In this document: piece by piece, positions 51,930 through 60,131 of the stretch
Layout: every line of letters begins with the position of its first letter
Position numbering within the stretch: the first letter of the stretch is position 1
From: Barnesiella viscericola DSM 18177
GTDB lineage: Bacteria; Bacteroidota; Bacteroidia; Bacteroidales; Barnesiellaceae
NCBI RefSeq assembly: GCF_000512915.1
Contig: NZ_CP007034.1
Location: forward strand, 2,046,001-2,110,000
Length of the DNA stretch: 64,000 nucleotides
Reading direction: 5' to 3'
Position numbers and translations under genes: made by a program
Notes under the pieces: generated by a model
Told to the model about the DNA's origin: nothing
The model's input: only the letters and a program-made list of their open reading frames with translations
Database searches by the model: none

Positions 51930-52349
51930 ATGATAATAGAGAAATTGCCGGGAACAGACGCACGGCTCTATATGCTTGTTGCGCCGTTGGTCATGAGTGT
52001 TCCCGTTATTCGGCAAAACAACAATTATCCGTTTAAGACATCGCGCAAGCACTTGTGGTTTGTGGCCTTGGACCGCGATTCGGTTGTAGGATTCATGCCT
52101 GTCGAGCGCAAAACGGCCGGAGCATATATCGATAACTATTATGCGGCCGGCGATTCGCCCGAACTGTTGATGGAGCTCATCGGGGCGGCTGTTGCCGAGT
52201 TTGCTCCGGAGTTACCACTCAGTGCAATGGTGCATGTGAGGCACGCCGATATATTCAAAGCCTGCGGTTTTTCGCCGGTGAAGAACTGGAAGTTATATGT
52301 CAAAATGGAGTACGGGGACAATGAACAGTTTCAGAAACAGCGTGTATGA
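51930..52349 (+). CDS. GNAT-like protein, first gene of Ibr-like operon
   Basis: A 139-residue protein whose strands and helices follow the GNAT acetyltransferase pattern: HLWFVALDRDSVVGFMPVE (beta hairpin), ELLMELIGAAVAEFAPELPL (helix), LSAMVHVRHADIFKACGFSP (final strand and the helix before the GF motif). The classical acetyl-CoA loop is weak, so activity is uncertain. A longer opening upstream is preceded by the promoter and is not used. It overlaps the IbrA-like gene by 29 bases in another frame, implying tight coupling. Confidence 0.65.
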   Translation: MIIEKLPGTDARLYMLVAPLVMSVPVIRQNNNYPFKTSRKHLWFVALDRDSVVGFMPVERKTAGAYIDNYYAAGDSPELLMELIGAAVAEFAPELPLSAMVHVRHADIFKACGFSPVKNWKLYVKMEYGDNEQFQKQRV

Positions 52350-53607
52350 CGTAACCATGGAGCGGCTCGACCGCATATTTACCGATTTCGACCATGTCTA
52401 CGTCTCCTTTTCGGGCGGAAAAGACAGCGGCGTGTTGCTGAACCTCTGCATCGACTATATTCGCCGCAAGCAGCCGGGCCGCCGACTGGGCGTGTTTCAC
52501 ATCGACTATGAGGTGCAGTATCAGGAGACCATTCGCTATGTCGACCGGGTGCTGGCCTCCAACGCCGATATACTGGACGTCTATCGGGTGTGCGTGCCCT
52601 GCAAGGTGTTGACCTGCACCTCGATGTTCCAGAGTTACTGGCGACCGTGGGAGGAGTCGAAGCGCGAAATGTGGGTGCGGGAGATGCCCGAAGGTGCCTA
52701 TACGCGGGAAGATTTCGACTTCTTCACCGATGACTTGTGGGACTATGAGTTTCAAATCAAATTTGCCGAGTGGCTGCACAAGCGGAAGTCGGCCCAGCGT
52801 ACTTGTTGCCTGATAGGTATACGCAGTCAGGAGAGCCTGAACCGTTGGCGCACGGTACACAGTGACCGCAACTATAAAAAGTACAAGGGGCTGAAATGGA
52901 TTCGCGAGATGAAATACGGCATTTGCAATGCCTACCCCATACACGATTGGCTCACGACCGACATCTGGGTGGCCAACGGCCGTTTCCGTTGGGACTACAA
53001 CCGCCTCTACGACCTCTACTATCGGGCGGGCGTCCCCCTCGACAAGCAGCGGGTAGCCAGCCCCTTTATCTCGCAGGCTATTTCGAGCCTGCGCCTCTAC
53101 CGGGCCATCGACCCCGACACGTGGGGCAAGATGGTGAACCGGGTCAACGGGGTGAATTTTGCCGGTCTGTACGGTCGCTCCTCGATGATGGGTTGGCATT
53201 CGGTGAAGCTGCCGCCCGGCATGACGTGGGAGCGGTATCTCCATTTCCTGTTGCAGACCCTGCCCGAGGAGACGCGGCGCAACTACCAGCGCAAACTGGC
53301 GGTGAGCATCAACTTCTGGCGCGAGAAGGGAGGCTGTCTGGCCGACGAGACCATCGAGAAACTCGAAGCCATGGGCATTCCTATCGTCGTGGGCGACCAT
53401 TCCAACTACAAGACCGCCAAGCGCCCGGTCAAGATGGAGTATCTCGACGACATCGACCTGCCCGAATTCAAGGAGTTGCCCACCTTCAAGCGCATGTGCA
53501 TCTGCATTCTCAAAAACGACCACACCTGCAAGTATATGGGCTTTTCGCTCAACAAGGTCGAGAAGGAGTTGAAAGATCGAGTTATGGAAAAGTATAAAAC
53601 ATTATAA
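52321..53607 (+). CDS. IbrA-like PP-loop/PAPS-reductase-family protein (DUF3440)
   Basis: A 428-residue protein of the adenine nucleotide alpha-hydrolase superfamily. The PP-loop SGGKDSGV (31-38) binds ATP; Cys-rich segments (VCVPCKVLTC near 93, RTCCLIGIRSQES near 160, CICIL near 398) could bind metal. The C-terminal half is DUF3440. It matches IbrA, described in E. coli as an activator-like partner of IbrB; the PP-loop also relates it to DndC and PAPS reductases, which act on sulfur. Biochemical function is unknown. The ParB-like gene follows after 5 bases. Confidence 0.85.
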   Translation: MNSFRNSVYDVTMERLDRIFTDFDHVYVSFSGGKDSGVLLNLCIDYIRRKQPGRRLGVFHIDYEVQYQETIRYVDRVLASNADILDVYRVCVPCKVLTCTSMFQSYWRPWEESKREMWVREMPEGAYTREDFDFFTDDLWDYEFQIKFAEWLHKRKSAQRTCCLIGIRSQESLNRWRTVHSDRNYKKYKGLKWIREMKYGICNAYPIHDWLTTDIWVANGRFRWDYNRLYDLYYRAGVPLDKQRVASPFISQAISSLRLYRAIDPDTWGKMVNRVNGVNFAGLYGRSSMMGWHSVKLPPGMTWERYLHFLLQTLPEETRRNYQRKLAVSINFWREKGGCLADETIEKLEAMGIPIVVGDHSNYKTAKRPVKMEYLDDIDLPEFKELPTFKRMCICILKNDHTCKYMGFSLNKVEKELKDRVMEKYKTL

Positions 53608-53612
53608 AAGAG

Positions 53613-54125
53613 ATGGAAGAGTATAAAAGTCCGGTCTACCGGGTCATCGCCGTCCCGGTGGAGAAGGTGGTGGCCAATACCTATAATCCCAACGTAGTGG
53701 CTCCGCCCGAGATGAAGTTGCTTGAACTCTCGATTTGGGAGGACGGCTACACGATGCCTTGTGTGTGCTACTACCGGCCCGATACCGACCAGTACGAGCT
53801 GGTCGACGGTTTTCACCGCTACAAGGTAATGCTCACCTCGCCCCGCATCTATGAGCGGGAGAGGGGACTGTTGCCGGTGGTGGTCATCGACAAGGACATC
53901 TCGAACCGCATGGCCTCGACCATTCGCCACAACCGGGCCCGGGGCACGCATAACGTCGAGCTGATGTGCGAAATCGTTTCGGAGTTGACCAAGGCCGGCA
54001 TGTCCGACAGTTGGATTATGAAGAACATCGGTATGGATAAGGACGAATTGTTGCGCTACAAGCAGATTTCGGGCTTGGCCGAACTCTTTGCCGATAAGGA
54101 GTTCAGCCTCACGACGGAGATATAG
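53613..54125 (+). CDS. IbrB-like ParB/sulfiredoxin-fold protein
   Basis: A 170-residue ParB-N-like protein. VPVEKVVANTYNPN (15-28) is the first strand, VDGFHRYKVM (64-73) the G-x-H-R motif, and STIRHNRARGTHNVE (102-116) the RxxR-type nucleotide/phosphate motif seen in ParB and sulfiredoxin folds; a short helical tail follows. It pairs with the IbrA-like gene, as in E. coli ibrAB. Members of this fold hydrolyse or bind nucleotides (CTP or ATP). Target unknown. Confidence 0.85.
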   Translation: MEEYKSPVYRVIAVPVEKVVANTYNPNVVAPPEMKLLELSIWEDGYTMPCVCYYRPDTDQYELVDGFHRYKVMLTSPRIYERERGLLPVVVIDKDISNRMASTIRHNRARGTHNVELMCEIVSELTKAGMSDSWIMKNIGMDKDELLRYKQISGLAELFADKEFSLTTEI

Positions 54126-54151
54126 TTCACCTGGGCTGCCGGGCGATCTTG

Positions 54152-54198
54152 TAAAAACGACAAGGGCTGTACCCCGTTGCGGGTACGGCCCTTGTCGT
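54152..54198 (-). terminator. Terminator of the MBL gene, possibly bidirectional
   Basis: An 18-bp stem ACGACAAGGGCTGTACCC (54157-54174) with GGGTACGGCCCTTGTCGT (54181-54198, one mismatch). On the minus strand it is followed by TTTTTAC, so it best fits the MBL gene; it also lies just after the ParB-like gene on the plus strand. Confidence 0.85.
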
Positions 54199-54238
54199 GT
54201 GTAGTCCGGCGGCACTTGTCCGAGTGCCCGGGTGCGGG

Positions 54239-55138
54239 TTATTTCGCATGGCCTGCCGGCTGGTGCATACCGGCCAGGAACAGGTGGTTCTGACGGGCGT
54301 AGTCGAGGAAATGGCGTCGTTTCTGGATAGCCGCTTGCGGGTCCATGTCGTAGGCGGCGCAAATCTCGGGGTGAGCCAGTTGCAGGGCGGCACCGTGCAC
54401 CAGGTCGCCGGCGATGATAAACTTGCCCACCTGGTAGGCCGTGTGTCCCGGGGTGTGTCCCGCGCAGTTGAGGGCAACCACTCCACAGGGCAGTGTGTCG
54501 CCATAGGCCACCAGGTGCAGACGCTCCTTGTAGGCCTCCATCGTAGCCACGACCTGAGCCTTTTGCTCGTCGGGCATCTGCGTCCAAGCGTCATACTCCT
54601 GTTGGGCGGCATAGACCTCGGCCCGGGGGAATACCACCGAGTCGCCCTTCATCATGCCGCCGATGTGGTCGCCGTGGAAGTGAGTCAGGTAGAGGTAGTC
54701 GATGTCGGCCGGAGTGACTCCTACGGCCGACAGATTGGTGAGCAACCGGCTGTCGGGGGCTCCCATACCCGTGTCGAACAAGATGCGCTTGCCGTCGATT
54801 TCAAGCAGGAAGGTGCTGACCGATGCGGGAACTCCCTGGCTTATTCCCAGACTGTCAATGAGTGCTTGCGGCAGTTCGCCGAAGAGGCTCAGCTGCATCA
54901 GCCGCTCCTGGGCATTGTCTCTGATTTGGGTCAGTATGCTGTCGCACACGGTGGTGATGCTGTCGGTGCAGGCAAAGAGAGCCTGCTCTTCGTCGGTGGC
55001 CGAAGCCTGCTTCTGCGACTGGCTGCACCCGCCCGCGCACATTGAGGCCAGCAGCACGCCCGATACTAAAAAGATACCTTTTCTAATTATACGATCGATT
55101 TGTTTAATAGGGTTTTCGATGAAGCAAAAGTAAAACAT
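54239..55138 (-). CDS. Metallo-beta-lactamase-fold hydrolase lipoprotein
   Basis: An MBL-fold hydrolase with the motif LTHFHGDHIGG, DTGMG near the first strand, later HTPGHTAY and IIAGDLVHG, so all five zinc ligands are present. N-terminal GIFLVSGVLLASMCAGGC is a lipoprotein signal. The start is uncertain: the ATG at 55138 precedes a -7 element (55125-55132) that would begin transcription inside the frame, and the natural signal peptide begins at an ATT codon (55087). Substrate unknown; lactonase or esterase are plausible. Confidence 0.83.
   Translation of the reverse strand: MFYFCFIENPIKQIDRIIRKGIFLVSGVLLASMCAGGCSQSQKQASATDEEQALFACTDSITTVCDSILTQIRDNAQERLMQLSLFGELPQALIDSLGISQGVPASVSTFLLEIDGKRILFDTGMGAPDSRLLTNLSAVGVTPADIDYLYLTHFHGDHIGGMMKGDSVVFPRAEVYAAQQEYDAWTQMPDEQKAQVVATMEAYKERLHLVAYGDTLPCGVVALNCAGHTPGHTAYQVGKFIIAGDLVHGAALQLAHPEICAAYDMDPQAAIQKRRHFLDYARQNHLFLAGMHQPAGHAK
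55125..55132 (-). promoter_or_regulatory. Candidate -7 element of the MBL gene
   Basis: Minus-strand TACTTTTG; it lies downstream of the first possible ATG (55138), which is part of the start-site puzzle. Confidence 0.4.
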
Positions 55139-55191
55139 TTCACGCGCTTTGTCAAGGGGAAGATTTTCCTTTTTGGAGAGGTGTAAAGCAA

Positions 55192-55223
55192 GAAGCGAGA
55201 CTCGCCGGGGCCAGTCTCGCTTC
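55192..55223 (-). terminator. Terminator of galE
   Basis: Perfect 11-bp stem GAAGCGAGACT (55192-55202) with AGTCTCGCTTC (55213-55223), 28 bases after the galE stop; T run weak on the minus strand. Confidence 0.65.
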
Positions 55224-55250
55224 CTGTATGTGATAGGGAAGGGGTGTCGG

Positions 55251-56285
55251 TTACATGATACCTCTTTCACGCAGTTTCAACTGCCATTTCCAGGCCGAAG
55301 CCAGCGTGTCTTCGATACCTGTCTCGGCAGTCCAGCCCAATACCTTGTTGGCCTTGGCGGGGTTGGCCCACACCTGTTCGATGTCGCCTTCGCGACGGCC
55401 TACGATTTTGTGGGGAACCTTTACACCCGTGGCCTTTTCAAAGGCGTTGATCAGTTCGAGCACCGATACGCCGCGGCCCGTGCCCAGGTTGAAGATTTCG
55501 ATAGCCTCGGGCGATTTCTTTTCGAGCATGCGGTTCATGGCAATCACGTGAGCCTTGGCCAGGTCGACCACGTTGATGTAGTCGCGAATGCACGACCCGT
55601 CGGGCGTGTTGTAGTCATCGCCGAACACGCTCAGCTCCTTGCGGATACCGATAGCCGTCTGGGTGAGGTAGGGAATGAGGTTTTGGGGTACGCCGTTGGG
55701 CAGCTCGCCGATTTCGGCACTGGGGTGAGCTCCGATGGGGTTGAAGTAGCGGAGGATAATCGATTTGAAAGGTGCGTTGGCGTGGAGCGTATCTTTGATA
55801 ATCTCCTCGCTGATCTGTTTTGTGTTGCCGTAGGGCGACAGAGCCGGTTTGATGGGAGCCGTTTCGTCGACCGGCAGCACGTCGGGCTGACCGTAGACCG
55901 TGCACGACGACGAGAAGACGATGCCCTCTACGCCAAACTCGGGCATGAGTGTGAGCAGGTTGATGAGCGACAGCAGGTTGTTGCGGTAGTAGAGCAACGG
56001 TTTCTGTACCGATTCGCCCACTGCCTTGCTGGCTGCGAAGTGGATAATACCCTTGATGCCCGGGTTATCCTGGAAGAGCTTGCGCAACGCCTCGATGTCG
56101 GTACAGTCGGCCTGTACGAAAGTGGGGCGCACGCCCGTGATGCGTTCGATGCCATCGAGCACCTCGATGTTCGAGTTGGACAAATTGTCGATGATAACAA
56201 CTTCGTAGCCTGCGTTTTGCAGCTCTACGGTCGAGTGGGAGCCGATGTAACCCGTTCCCCCGGTAACCAAAATCTTTCCTTTCAT
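55251..56285 (-). CDS. galE: UDP-glucose 4-epimerase
   Basis: A 344-residue short-chain dehydrogenase-type epimerase interconverting UDP-glucose and UDP-galactose. NAD-binding GGTGYIGSH lies at residues 9-17, the catalytic YGNTK (YxxxK) near 152, and SSSCTVYG supplies the catalytic Ser/Thr. Length is standard. It supplies UDP-sugars for LPS and capsule. Confidence 0.97.
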   Translation of the reverse strand: MKGKILVTGGTGYIGSHSTVELQNAGYEVVIIDNLSNSNIEVLDGIERITGVRPTFVQADCTDIEALRKLFQDNPGIKGIIHFAASKAVGESVQKPLLYYRNNLLSLINLLTLMPEFGVEGIVFSSSCTVYGQPDVLPVDETAPIKPALSPYGNTKQISEEIIKDTLHANAPFKSIILRYFNPIGAHPSAEIGELPNGVPQNLIPYLTQTAIGIRKELSVFGDDYNTPDGSCIRDYINVVDLAKAHVIAMNRMLEKKSPEAIEIFNLGTGRGVSVLELINAFEKATGVKVPHKIVGRREGDIEQVWANPAKANKVLGWTAETGIEDTLASAWKWQLKLRERGIM

Positions 56286-56319
56286 GACGATAGGTTTGTT
56301 TTTTATTTGTTCTGAGCTA

Positions 56320-56327
56320 CAAAGATA
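56320..56327 (-). promoter_or_regulatory. Candidate -7 element of galE
   Basis: Minus-strand TATCTTTG, 35 bases before the galE ATG. The rest of the 352-base gap to rplY (56328-56520) shows no gene or repeat I can support. Confidence 0.45.
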
Positions 56328-56520
56328 TAAAAGACGAATGGAAAGGGGGTATGTTCCCTTGAATTTTTTTGTCGTTCAGTGTCGTTTCTCTTTCAAAATA
56401 CATAAGGAAGAATGACGGAAAGAGAGGGTACTGTTCAATCCGTTAATAGATAAAGAATCTCCTCTCCCTCCTGGTCAAATGAAAACAGCGAGAATTTGTT
56501 CGGAATAATAGAGTAAGCTA

Positions 56521-56551
56521 TTGTGCATTAGAAAATAATATGCTAACTTTG
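56521..56551 (+). promoter_or_regulatory. Promoter of rplY-pth-S4 operon
   Basis: TTG 56521-56523 and TAACTTTG 56544-56551, spacing 20 bases; leader of about 85 bases to the rplY ATG. Confidence 0.55.
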
Positions 56552-56637
56552 CACCGCTTTTTGAAAATTCCGTGTGATGGGAAATTAAGGAGCAAGAGAA
56601 AACAACTTAATTTTGAGTAACACAAAACCACAAAACA

Positions 56638-57288
56638 ATGAAAACATTCCAATTGAATGGTACGGCCCGTACCGATCTGGGCAAGAAAGCTGTTAAAGAG
56701 TTGCGTAAACAAAACCTGATTCCCGCCGTGCTCAATGGTGGCGAACTGGTTGACCTGCCTTATACCGGCACGTTGAAACCCTGCGAGAAACTGGTAGAAC
56801 TTACCGGCGGTAAAAAAGGTATCATCGTTACCGACTTTACAGTAACCAAAGACTCTGTTCGCAAACTGGTTTACACTCCCGATATCTTTGCCGTAGAGCT
56901 GAACATCGACGGTGAGAAGAAGATGGCCGTTTTGAAAGACCTGCAATTCCACCCCGTAACCGATAATATCCTGCACATGGATTTCCTCGAAGTAACCGAC
57001 AAGAAACCGGTTGTAATGGAAGTTCCCGTTCAACTCGAAGGTCACTCCGAAGGTGTGCGTGCCGGTGGTAAACTGAGCCTCTCGATGAGAAAACTCAAAG
57101 TAAAAGCCATCTACACCAATATCCCCGAGCGTCTGGTAATCAACATCGACAACCTGGGATTGGGCAAGACGCTGCAAGTAGGCGACCTCCACTTCGAGGG
57201 TCTCGAACTGATGAACGCCAAGAACGCCGTGGTTTGCGCCGTCAACTTGACTCGTGCCGCCCGTGGTGCTCAGGCTAAACAAGACTAA
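56638..57288 (+). CDS. rplY: 50S ribosomal protein L25/CTC
   Basis: A 216-residue long-form L25 (CTC type) that binds 5S rRNA. The N-terminal L25 domain (FQLNGTARTDLGKKAVKELR, IPAVLNGG, LQFHPVTDNILHMDFLEV) is followed by the C-terminal TL5 domain (VPVQLEGHSEGVRAGGKLSL, LVINIDNLGLGKTLQVGDL). It leads an operon with pth and an S4-domain gene, a common Bacteroidota order; the codon pattern fits high expression. Confidence 0.97.
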   Translation: MKTFQLNGTARTDLGKKAVKELRKQNLIPAVLNGGELVDLPYTGTLKPCEKLVELTGGKKGIIVTDFTVTKDSVRKLVYTPDIFAVELNIDGEKKMAVLKDLQFHPVTDNILHMDFLEVTDKKPVVMEVPVQLEGHSEGVRAGGKLSLSMRKLKVKAIYTNIPERLVINIDNLGLGKTLQVGDLHFEGLELMNAKNAVVCAVNLTRAARGAQAKQD

Positions 57289-57309
57289 TTAATCCCCATC
57301 TGTGTATAG

Positions 57310-57873
57310 ATGAAATATCTGATTGTAGGGCTGGGTAATATCGGTTACGAATACGAGAATACCCGGCATAACATAGGATTCAGAGTATTGGACGCCTTGG
57401 CTAAGGCGTCCAATCTCGTTTTTACCGACGGCCGTTACGGCGCCACCTGCGAGTTGCGCATCAAGGGACGCACCCTCGTGTTGCTCAAACCATCGACCTA
57501 TATGAACCTGAGCGGCAATGCCGTGCGCTACTGGTTGCAGAAGGAGAATATCCCCATCGAAAATCTGCTTGTCGTGGTCGACGATCTGGCACTCCCCTTC
57601 GGTACCCTGCGGCTGAAACCCAAGGGCAGCGATGCCGGGCACAACGGGTTGAAGCACATCTGCGCTACGCTGGGCACCCAGGAGTATGCCCGGTTGCGTT
57701 TCGGGATAGGCAACGACTTTCCGCGGGGCGGTCAGGTCGATTTCGTGCTGGGAGCCTTTCCCCCCGAGCAAGAGGCCGAACTGCCCGAGAAACTCGAACG
57801 GGCCGGCGAGATTATCAAGAGTTTCTGTCTGGCCGGTGTGCAGCAGACCATGAACCAGTACAACAACAAATAG
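57310..57873 (+). CDS. pth: Peptidyl-tRNA hydrolase
   Basis: A 187-residue Pth that frees tRNA from stalled peptidyl-tRNA. [22 protein letters not shown] contains Asn 10 and catalytic His 20, with [19 protein letters not shown] and GHNGLKHI downstream. It follows rplY by 21 bases. Confidence 0.97.
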   Translation: MKYLIVGLGNIGYEYENTRHNIGFRVLDALAKASNLVFTDGRYGATCELRIKGRTLVLLKPSTYMNLSGNAVRYWLQKENIPIENLLVVVDDLALPFGTLRLKPKGSDAGHNGLKHICATLGTQEYARLRFGIGNDFPRGGQVDFVLGAFPPEQEAELPEKLERAGEIIKSFCLAGVQQTMNQYNNK

Positions 57874-57878
57874 GAACT

Positions 57879-58331
57879 ATGGCAAAAGAGGAGGTAAGAA
57901 TCGATAAGTTCATGTGGGCTACCCGCATCTTCAAGACCCGCACCATTGCCACCGAAGCCTGCAAGAAGGGTCGGGTGATGGTCGACGGCGTGGGGGTGAA
58001 ACCTTCGCGCACGGTCAAGGTGGGCGACACGATACAGGTGCGCAAGCCGCCCGTGACCTACTCGTTCAAGATACTGGCTCTGGCCGAGAACCGAATGGGG
58101 GCCAAGCTGGTACCCGGCTATCTCGAAAACATCACGCCGCCCGAGCAATATGAATTGCTCGACATGGTGCGCATCAGCGGCTTTGTCAACCGGCAGAAGG
58201 GGCTGGGACGCCCCACGAAGCGCGATGGCCGGCAGATGGCTCAGTTCCTCGAATCGCAATATGCCGACGATGGTTTCGATTTTGATTTCGATTTCGATGA
58301 CGACATCGACGACGAAGATGATGAATATTAA
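57879..58331 (+). CDS. S4-domain RNA-binding protein, Hsp15-like
   Basis: A 150-residue protein with an N-terminal S4 RNA-binding domain (VRIDKFMWATRIFKTRTIAT, GRVMVDGVGVKPSRTVKVGD), like Hsp15/HslR that recognises stalled 50S-tRNA complexes. The tail after about residue 125 is very acidic (runs of Asp with Phe). It follows pth by 5 bases; with pth and L25 it forms a ribosome-rescue-flavoured operon. Confidence 0.92.
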   Translation: MAKEEVRIDKFMWATRIFKTRTIATEACKKGRVMVDGVGVKPSRTVKVGDTIQVRKPPVTYSFKILALAENRMGAKLVPGYLENITPPEQYELLDMVRISGFVNRQKGLGRPTKRDGRQMAQFLESQYADDGFDFDFDFDDDIDDEDDEY

Positions 58332-58391
58332 ATATCTTTAAATTTGGGCCAAAAGGGTAACCCGTTTAACCTCATTCCGCCCGATTGGGTT

Positions 58392-58399
58392 TACCTTTG
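58392..58399 (+). promoter_or_regulatory. Candidate -7 element of the metal-efflux operon
   Basis: TACCTTTG matches TAnnTTTG, 20 bases before the ATG at 58420. No clear -33 box or metal-sensor operator seen. Confidence 0.45.
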
Positions 58400-58419
58400 T
58401 CGTTGCAAAACCAATCAGT

Positions 58420-58821
58420 ATGTGGGCTAAAAGGCTGAAAATAGTGATCTTGTTGCTGGCGGGTTGTTTGGGAATCCTCTCAACGGTACTCCCCCACCAT
58501 CACCACGCCAATGGCATGATATGCCTCGAACTCACGTTGCCCGGTTGCGACGACTCCCATTCCGATACGTCCGATGAAAACGCGGGCGATTGCACCGGCT
58601 GCAACTGGTTTGCCTACAAAATTCCGGTCGATTTGGCCTCGCTTCATCAACACCTTCTTAAATTTGCCCCGGTCAAGATTCTGCTGGGCACGTGGGCCGT
58701 GTTGACCGACTGGGTGGTCGATACCCCCGACGAGGCTCCCGCATGGAACGTCTTTGTCGAGCGGCTTCATACGGCCGTCTTTCTCAAAACCCTCGGACTG
58801 AGGGCCCCTCCCGTTGCATAG
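58420..58821 (+). CDS. Small His/Cys-rich membrane-anchored protein upstream of RND efflux genes
   Basis: A 133-residue protein with one N-terminal hydrophobic segment (LKIVILLLAGCLGILSTVLP) followed at once by a His cluster (HHHHANG) and then CLELTLPGCDDSHSD and DCTGCNWFAY. The Cys and His groups suit metal binding in the periplasm. Similar small proteins, catalogued as DUF6769-like, occur ahead of heavy-metal RND operons in Bacteroidales; naming is tentative. It lies 113 bases before the adaptor gene on the same strand. Confidence 0.7.
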   Translation: MWAKRLKIVILLLAGCLGILSTVLPHHHHANGMICLELTLPGCDDSHSDTSDENAGDCTGCNWFAYKIPVDLASLHQHLLKFAPVKILLGTWAVLTDWVVDTPDEAPAWNVFVERLHTAVFLKTLGLRAPPVA

Positions 58822-58934
58822 GTATATGAACCGATTACTCCCGGTGGTGAAGAGCCGTGGAGCGATGCGATTGTGCCGCCTCTGAGCAGAGCCGGCACGG
58901 TTGAAACATATTTTCTTACATTAAATATATACCT

Positions 58935-60119
58935 ATGAAACGAACTATTTTATTGTACATAACCATTCTATCTTATATATTGTGGAGTTGCTCCGGTTCG
59001 TCGTCGCATGAAGCACACCAGCACAGCGACCACATTGAGGAGCACGACCATGAGCACAGCGAAAGCGAAGGTCACGACCATGCCGCCGAAGGCCATGGCG
59101 ACGAAATTATCCTGAAAAAAGCCGAGGCCGATGCCATCGGCCTCACCACCAAAACCATGAAGCCCGAGCGTTTCCACAGTGTGATTCCCTGCTCGGGAAC
59201 CCTCTCGGCCGCCCAGGGCGACGAGATGACGGTGGTTGCCCCCGTTGCCGGGGTGGTATCGTTGGCCGGACGGCACATTGCCGACGGTAGTCAGGTGGCC
59301 AAAGGGAGTGTGCTGCTGCACCTCTCGTCCAAGAAACTGGCGGCCGGCGATCCGGCCAGCAAGGCCTATATCGACTATGAGACGGCTCGCAAGGCCTACG
59401 AACGGGCCGGCGAACTGGTGAAAGATCAGATTATCTCGCGGCAGGAGTATGAACAAACCGCCCGCGACTACGAGACCGCCCGGCTTGCCTATGAGGCAAT
59501 GGGGGGCAGTCGCTCGGGTAGTGCCGTGCAGGCGCCCATGACCGGCTATCTGAAAAATATTCTGGTGAGCGACGGCGACTTTGTGGAGATGGGACAGCCG
59601 CTGATGACCCTCTCGCAGAACCGCCGCTTGCAGTTGCGGGCCGAGGTGCCTCAGCGCTATTACAAGGAGTTGCCCACCATCGTGACGGCCAACTTCAAGA
59701 CCACCTACGACGACCGGGTCTACGACCTCACCCAACTCAACGGCAAGTTGCTCAGCTACGGCCGCGGCACCTTGGCGGGTGGAGCCTATGTGCCCGTAGT
59801 CTTCGAACTCGACAACCGAGGCGAGGTGGTTCCCGGGGCTTGTGTCGAGGTCTATCTACGTTCGTCGGCCGTCGACAGCGCTCTGGTTGTGCCCGTCTCG
59901 GCCCTCACCGAGGAGCAGGGACTCTACTTTGTCTACCTGCGTCTCGACGAGGAGGGGTATAAGAAACAAGAGGTGTCGATAGGCGATACCGACGGGGCCA
60001 ATGTGCGCATTCTTTCGGGCCTGCACGAGGGCGACCGCGTGGTGACCCGCGGTGTCTATCAGGTGAAACTGGCCGCCAACAGCGGCGTCATACCCGAAGG
60101 CCATTCCCACAACCACTAA
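58935..60119 (+). CDS. RND efflux periplasmic adaptor, CusB/CzcB type
   Basis: A 394-residue membrane-fusion lipoprotein (Cys in YILWSCSGSS). Residues about 25-55 are His-, Glu- and Asp-rich (HQHSDHIEEHDHEHSESEG), a likely metal-binding lead, and the C-terminus is EGHSHNH. The core has the lipoyl-like hairpin (VVAPVAGVVSLAGRHIADGS, SAVQAPMTGYLKNILVSDGD), helical arms and beta-barrel. It links the inner-membrane pump encoded next with the outer membrane channel. Confidence 0.93.
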   Translation: MKRTILLYITILSYILWSCSGSSSHEAHQHSDHIEEHDHEHSESEGHDHAAEGHGDEIILKKAEADAIGLTTKTMKPERFHSVIPCSGTLSAAQGDEMTVVAPVAGVVSLAGRHIADGSQVAKGSVLLHLSSKKLAAGDPASKAYIDYETARKAYERAGELVKDQIISRQEYEQTARDYETARLAYEAMGGSRSGSAVQAPMTGYLKNILVSDGDFVEMGQPLMTLSQNRRLQLRAEVPQRYYKELPTIVTANFKTTYDDRVYDLTQLNGKLLSYGRGTLAGGAYVPVVFELDNRGEVVPGACVEVYLRSSAVDSALVVPVSALTEEQGLYFVYLRLDEEGYKKQEVSIGDTDGANVRILSGLHEGDRVVTRGVYQVKLAANSGVIPEGHSHNH

Positions 60120-60131
60120 TACCCGGCAGCC

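Noticed and set aside
51930-54125. Dnd/Ssp phosphorothioation system
   Set aside because: The PP-loop protein is DUF3440/IbrA-like and no DndA/D/E or Ssp partner genes are present.
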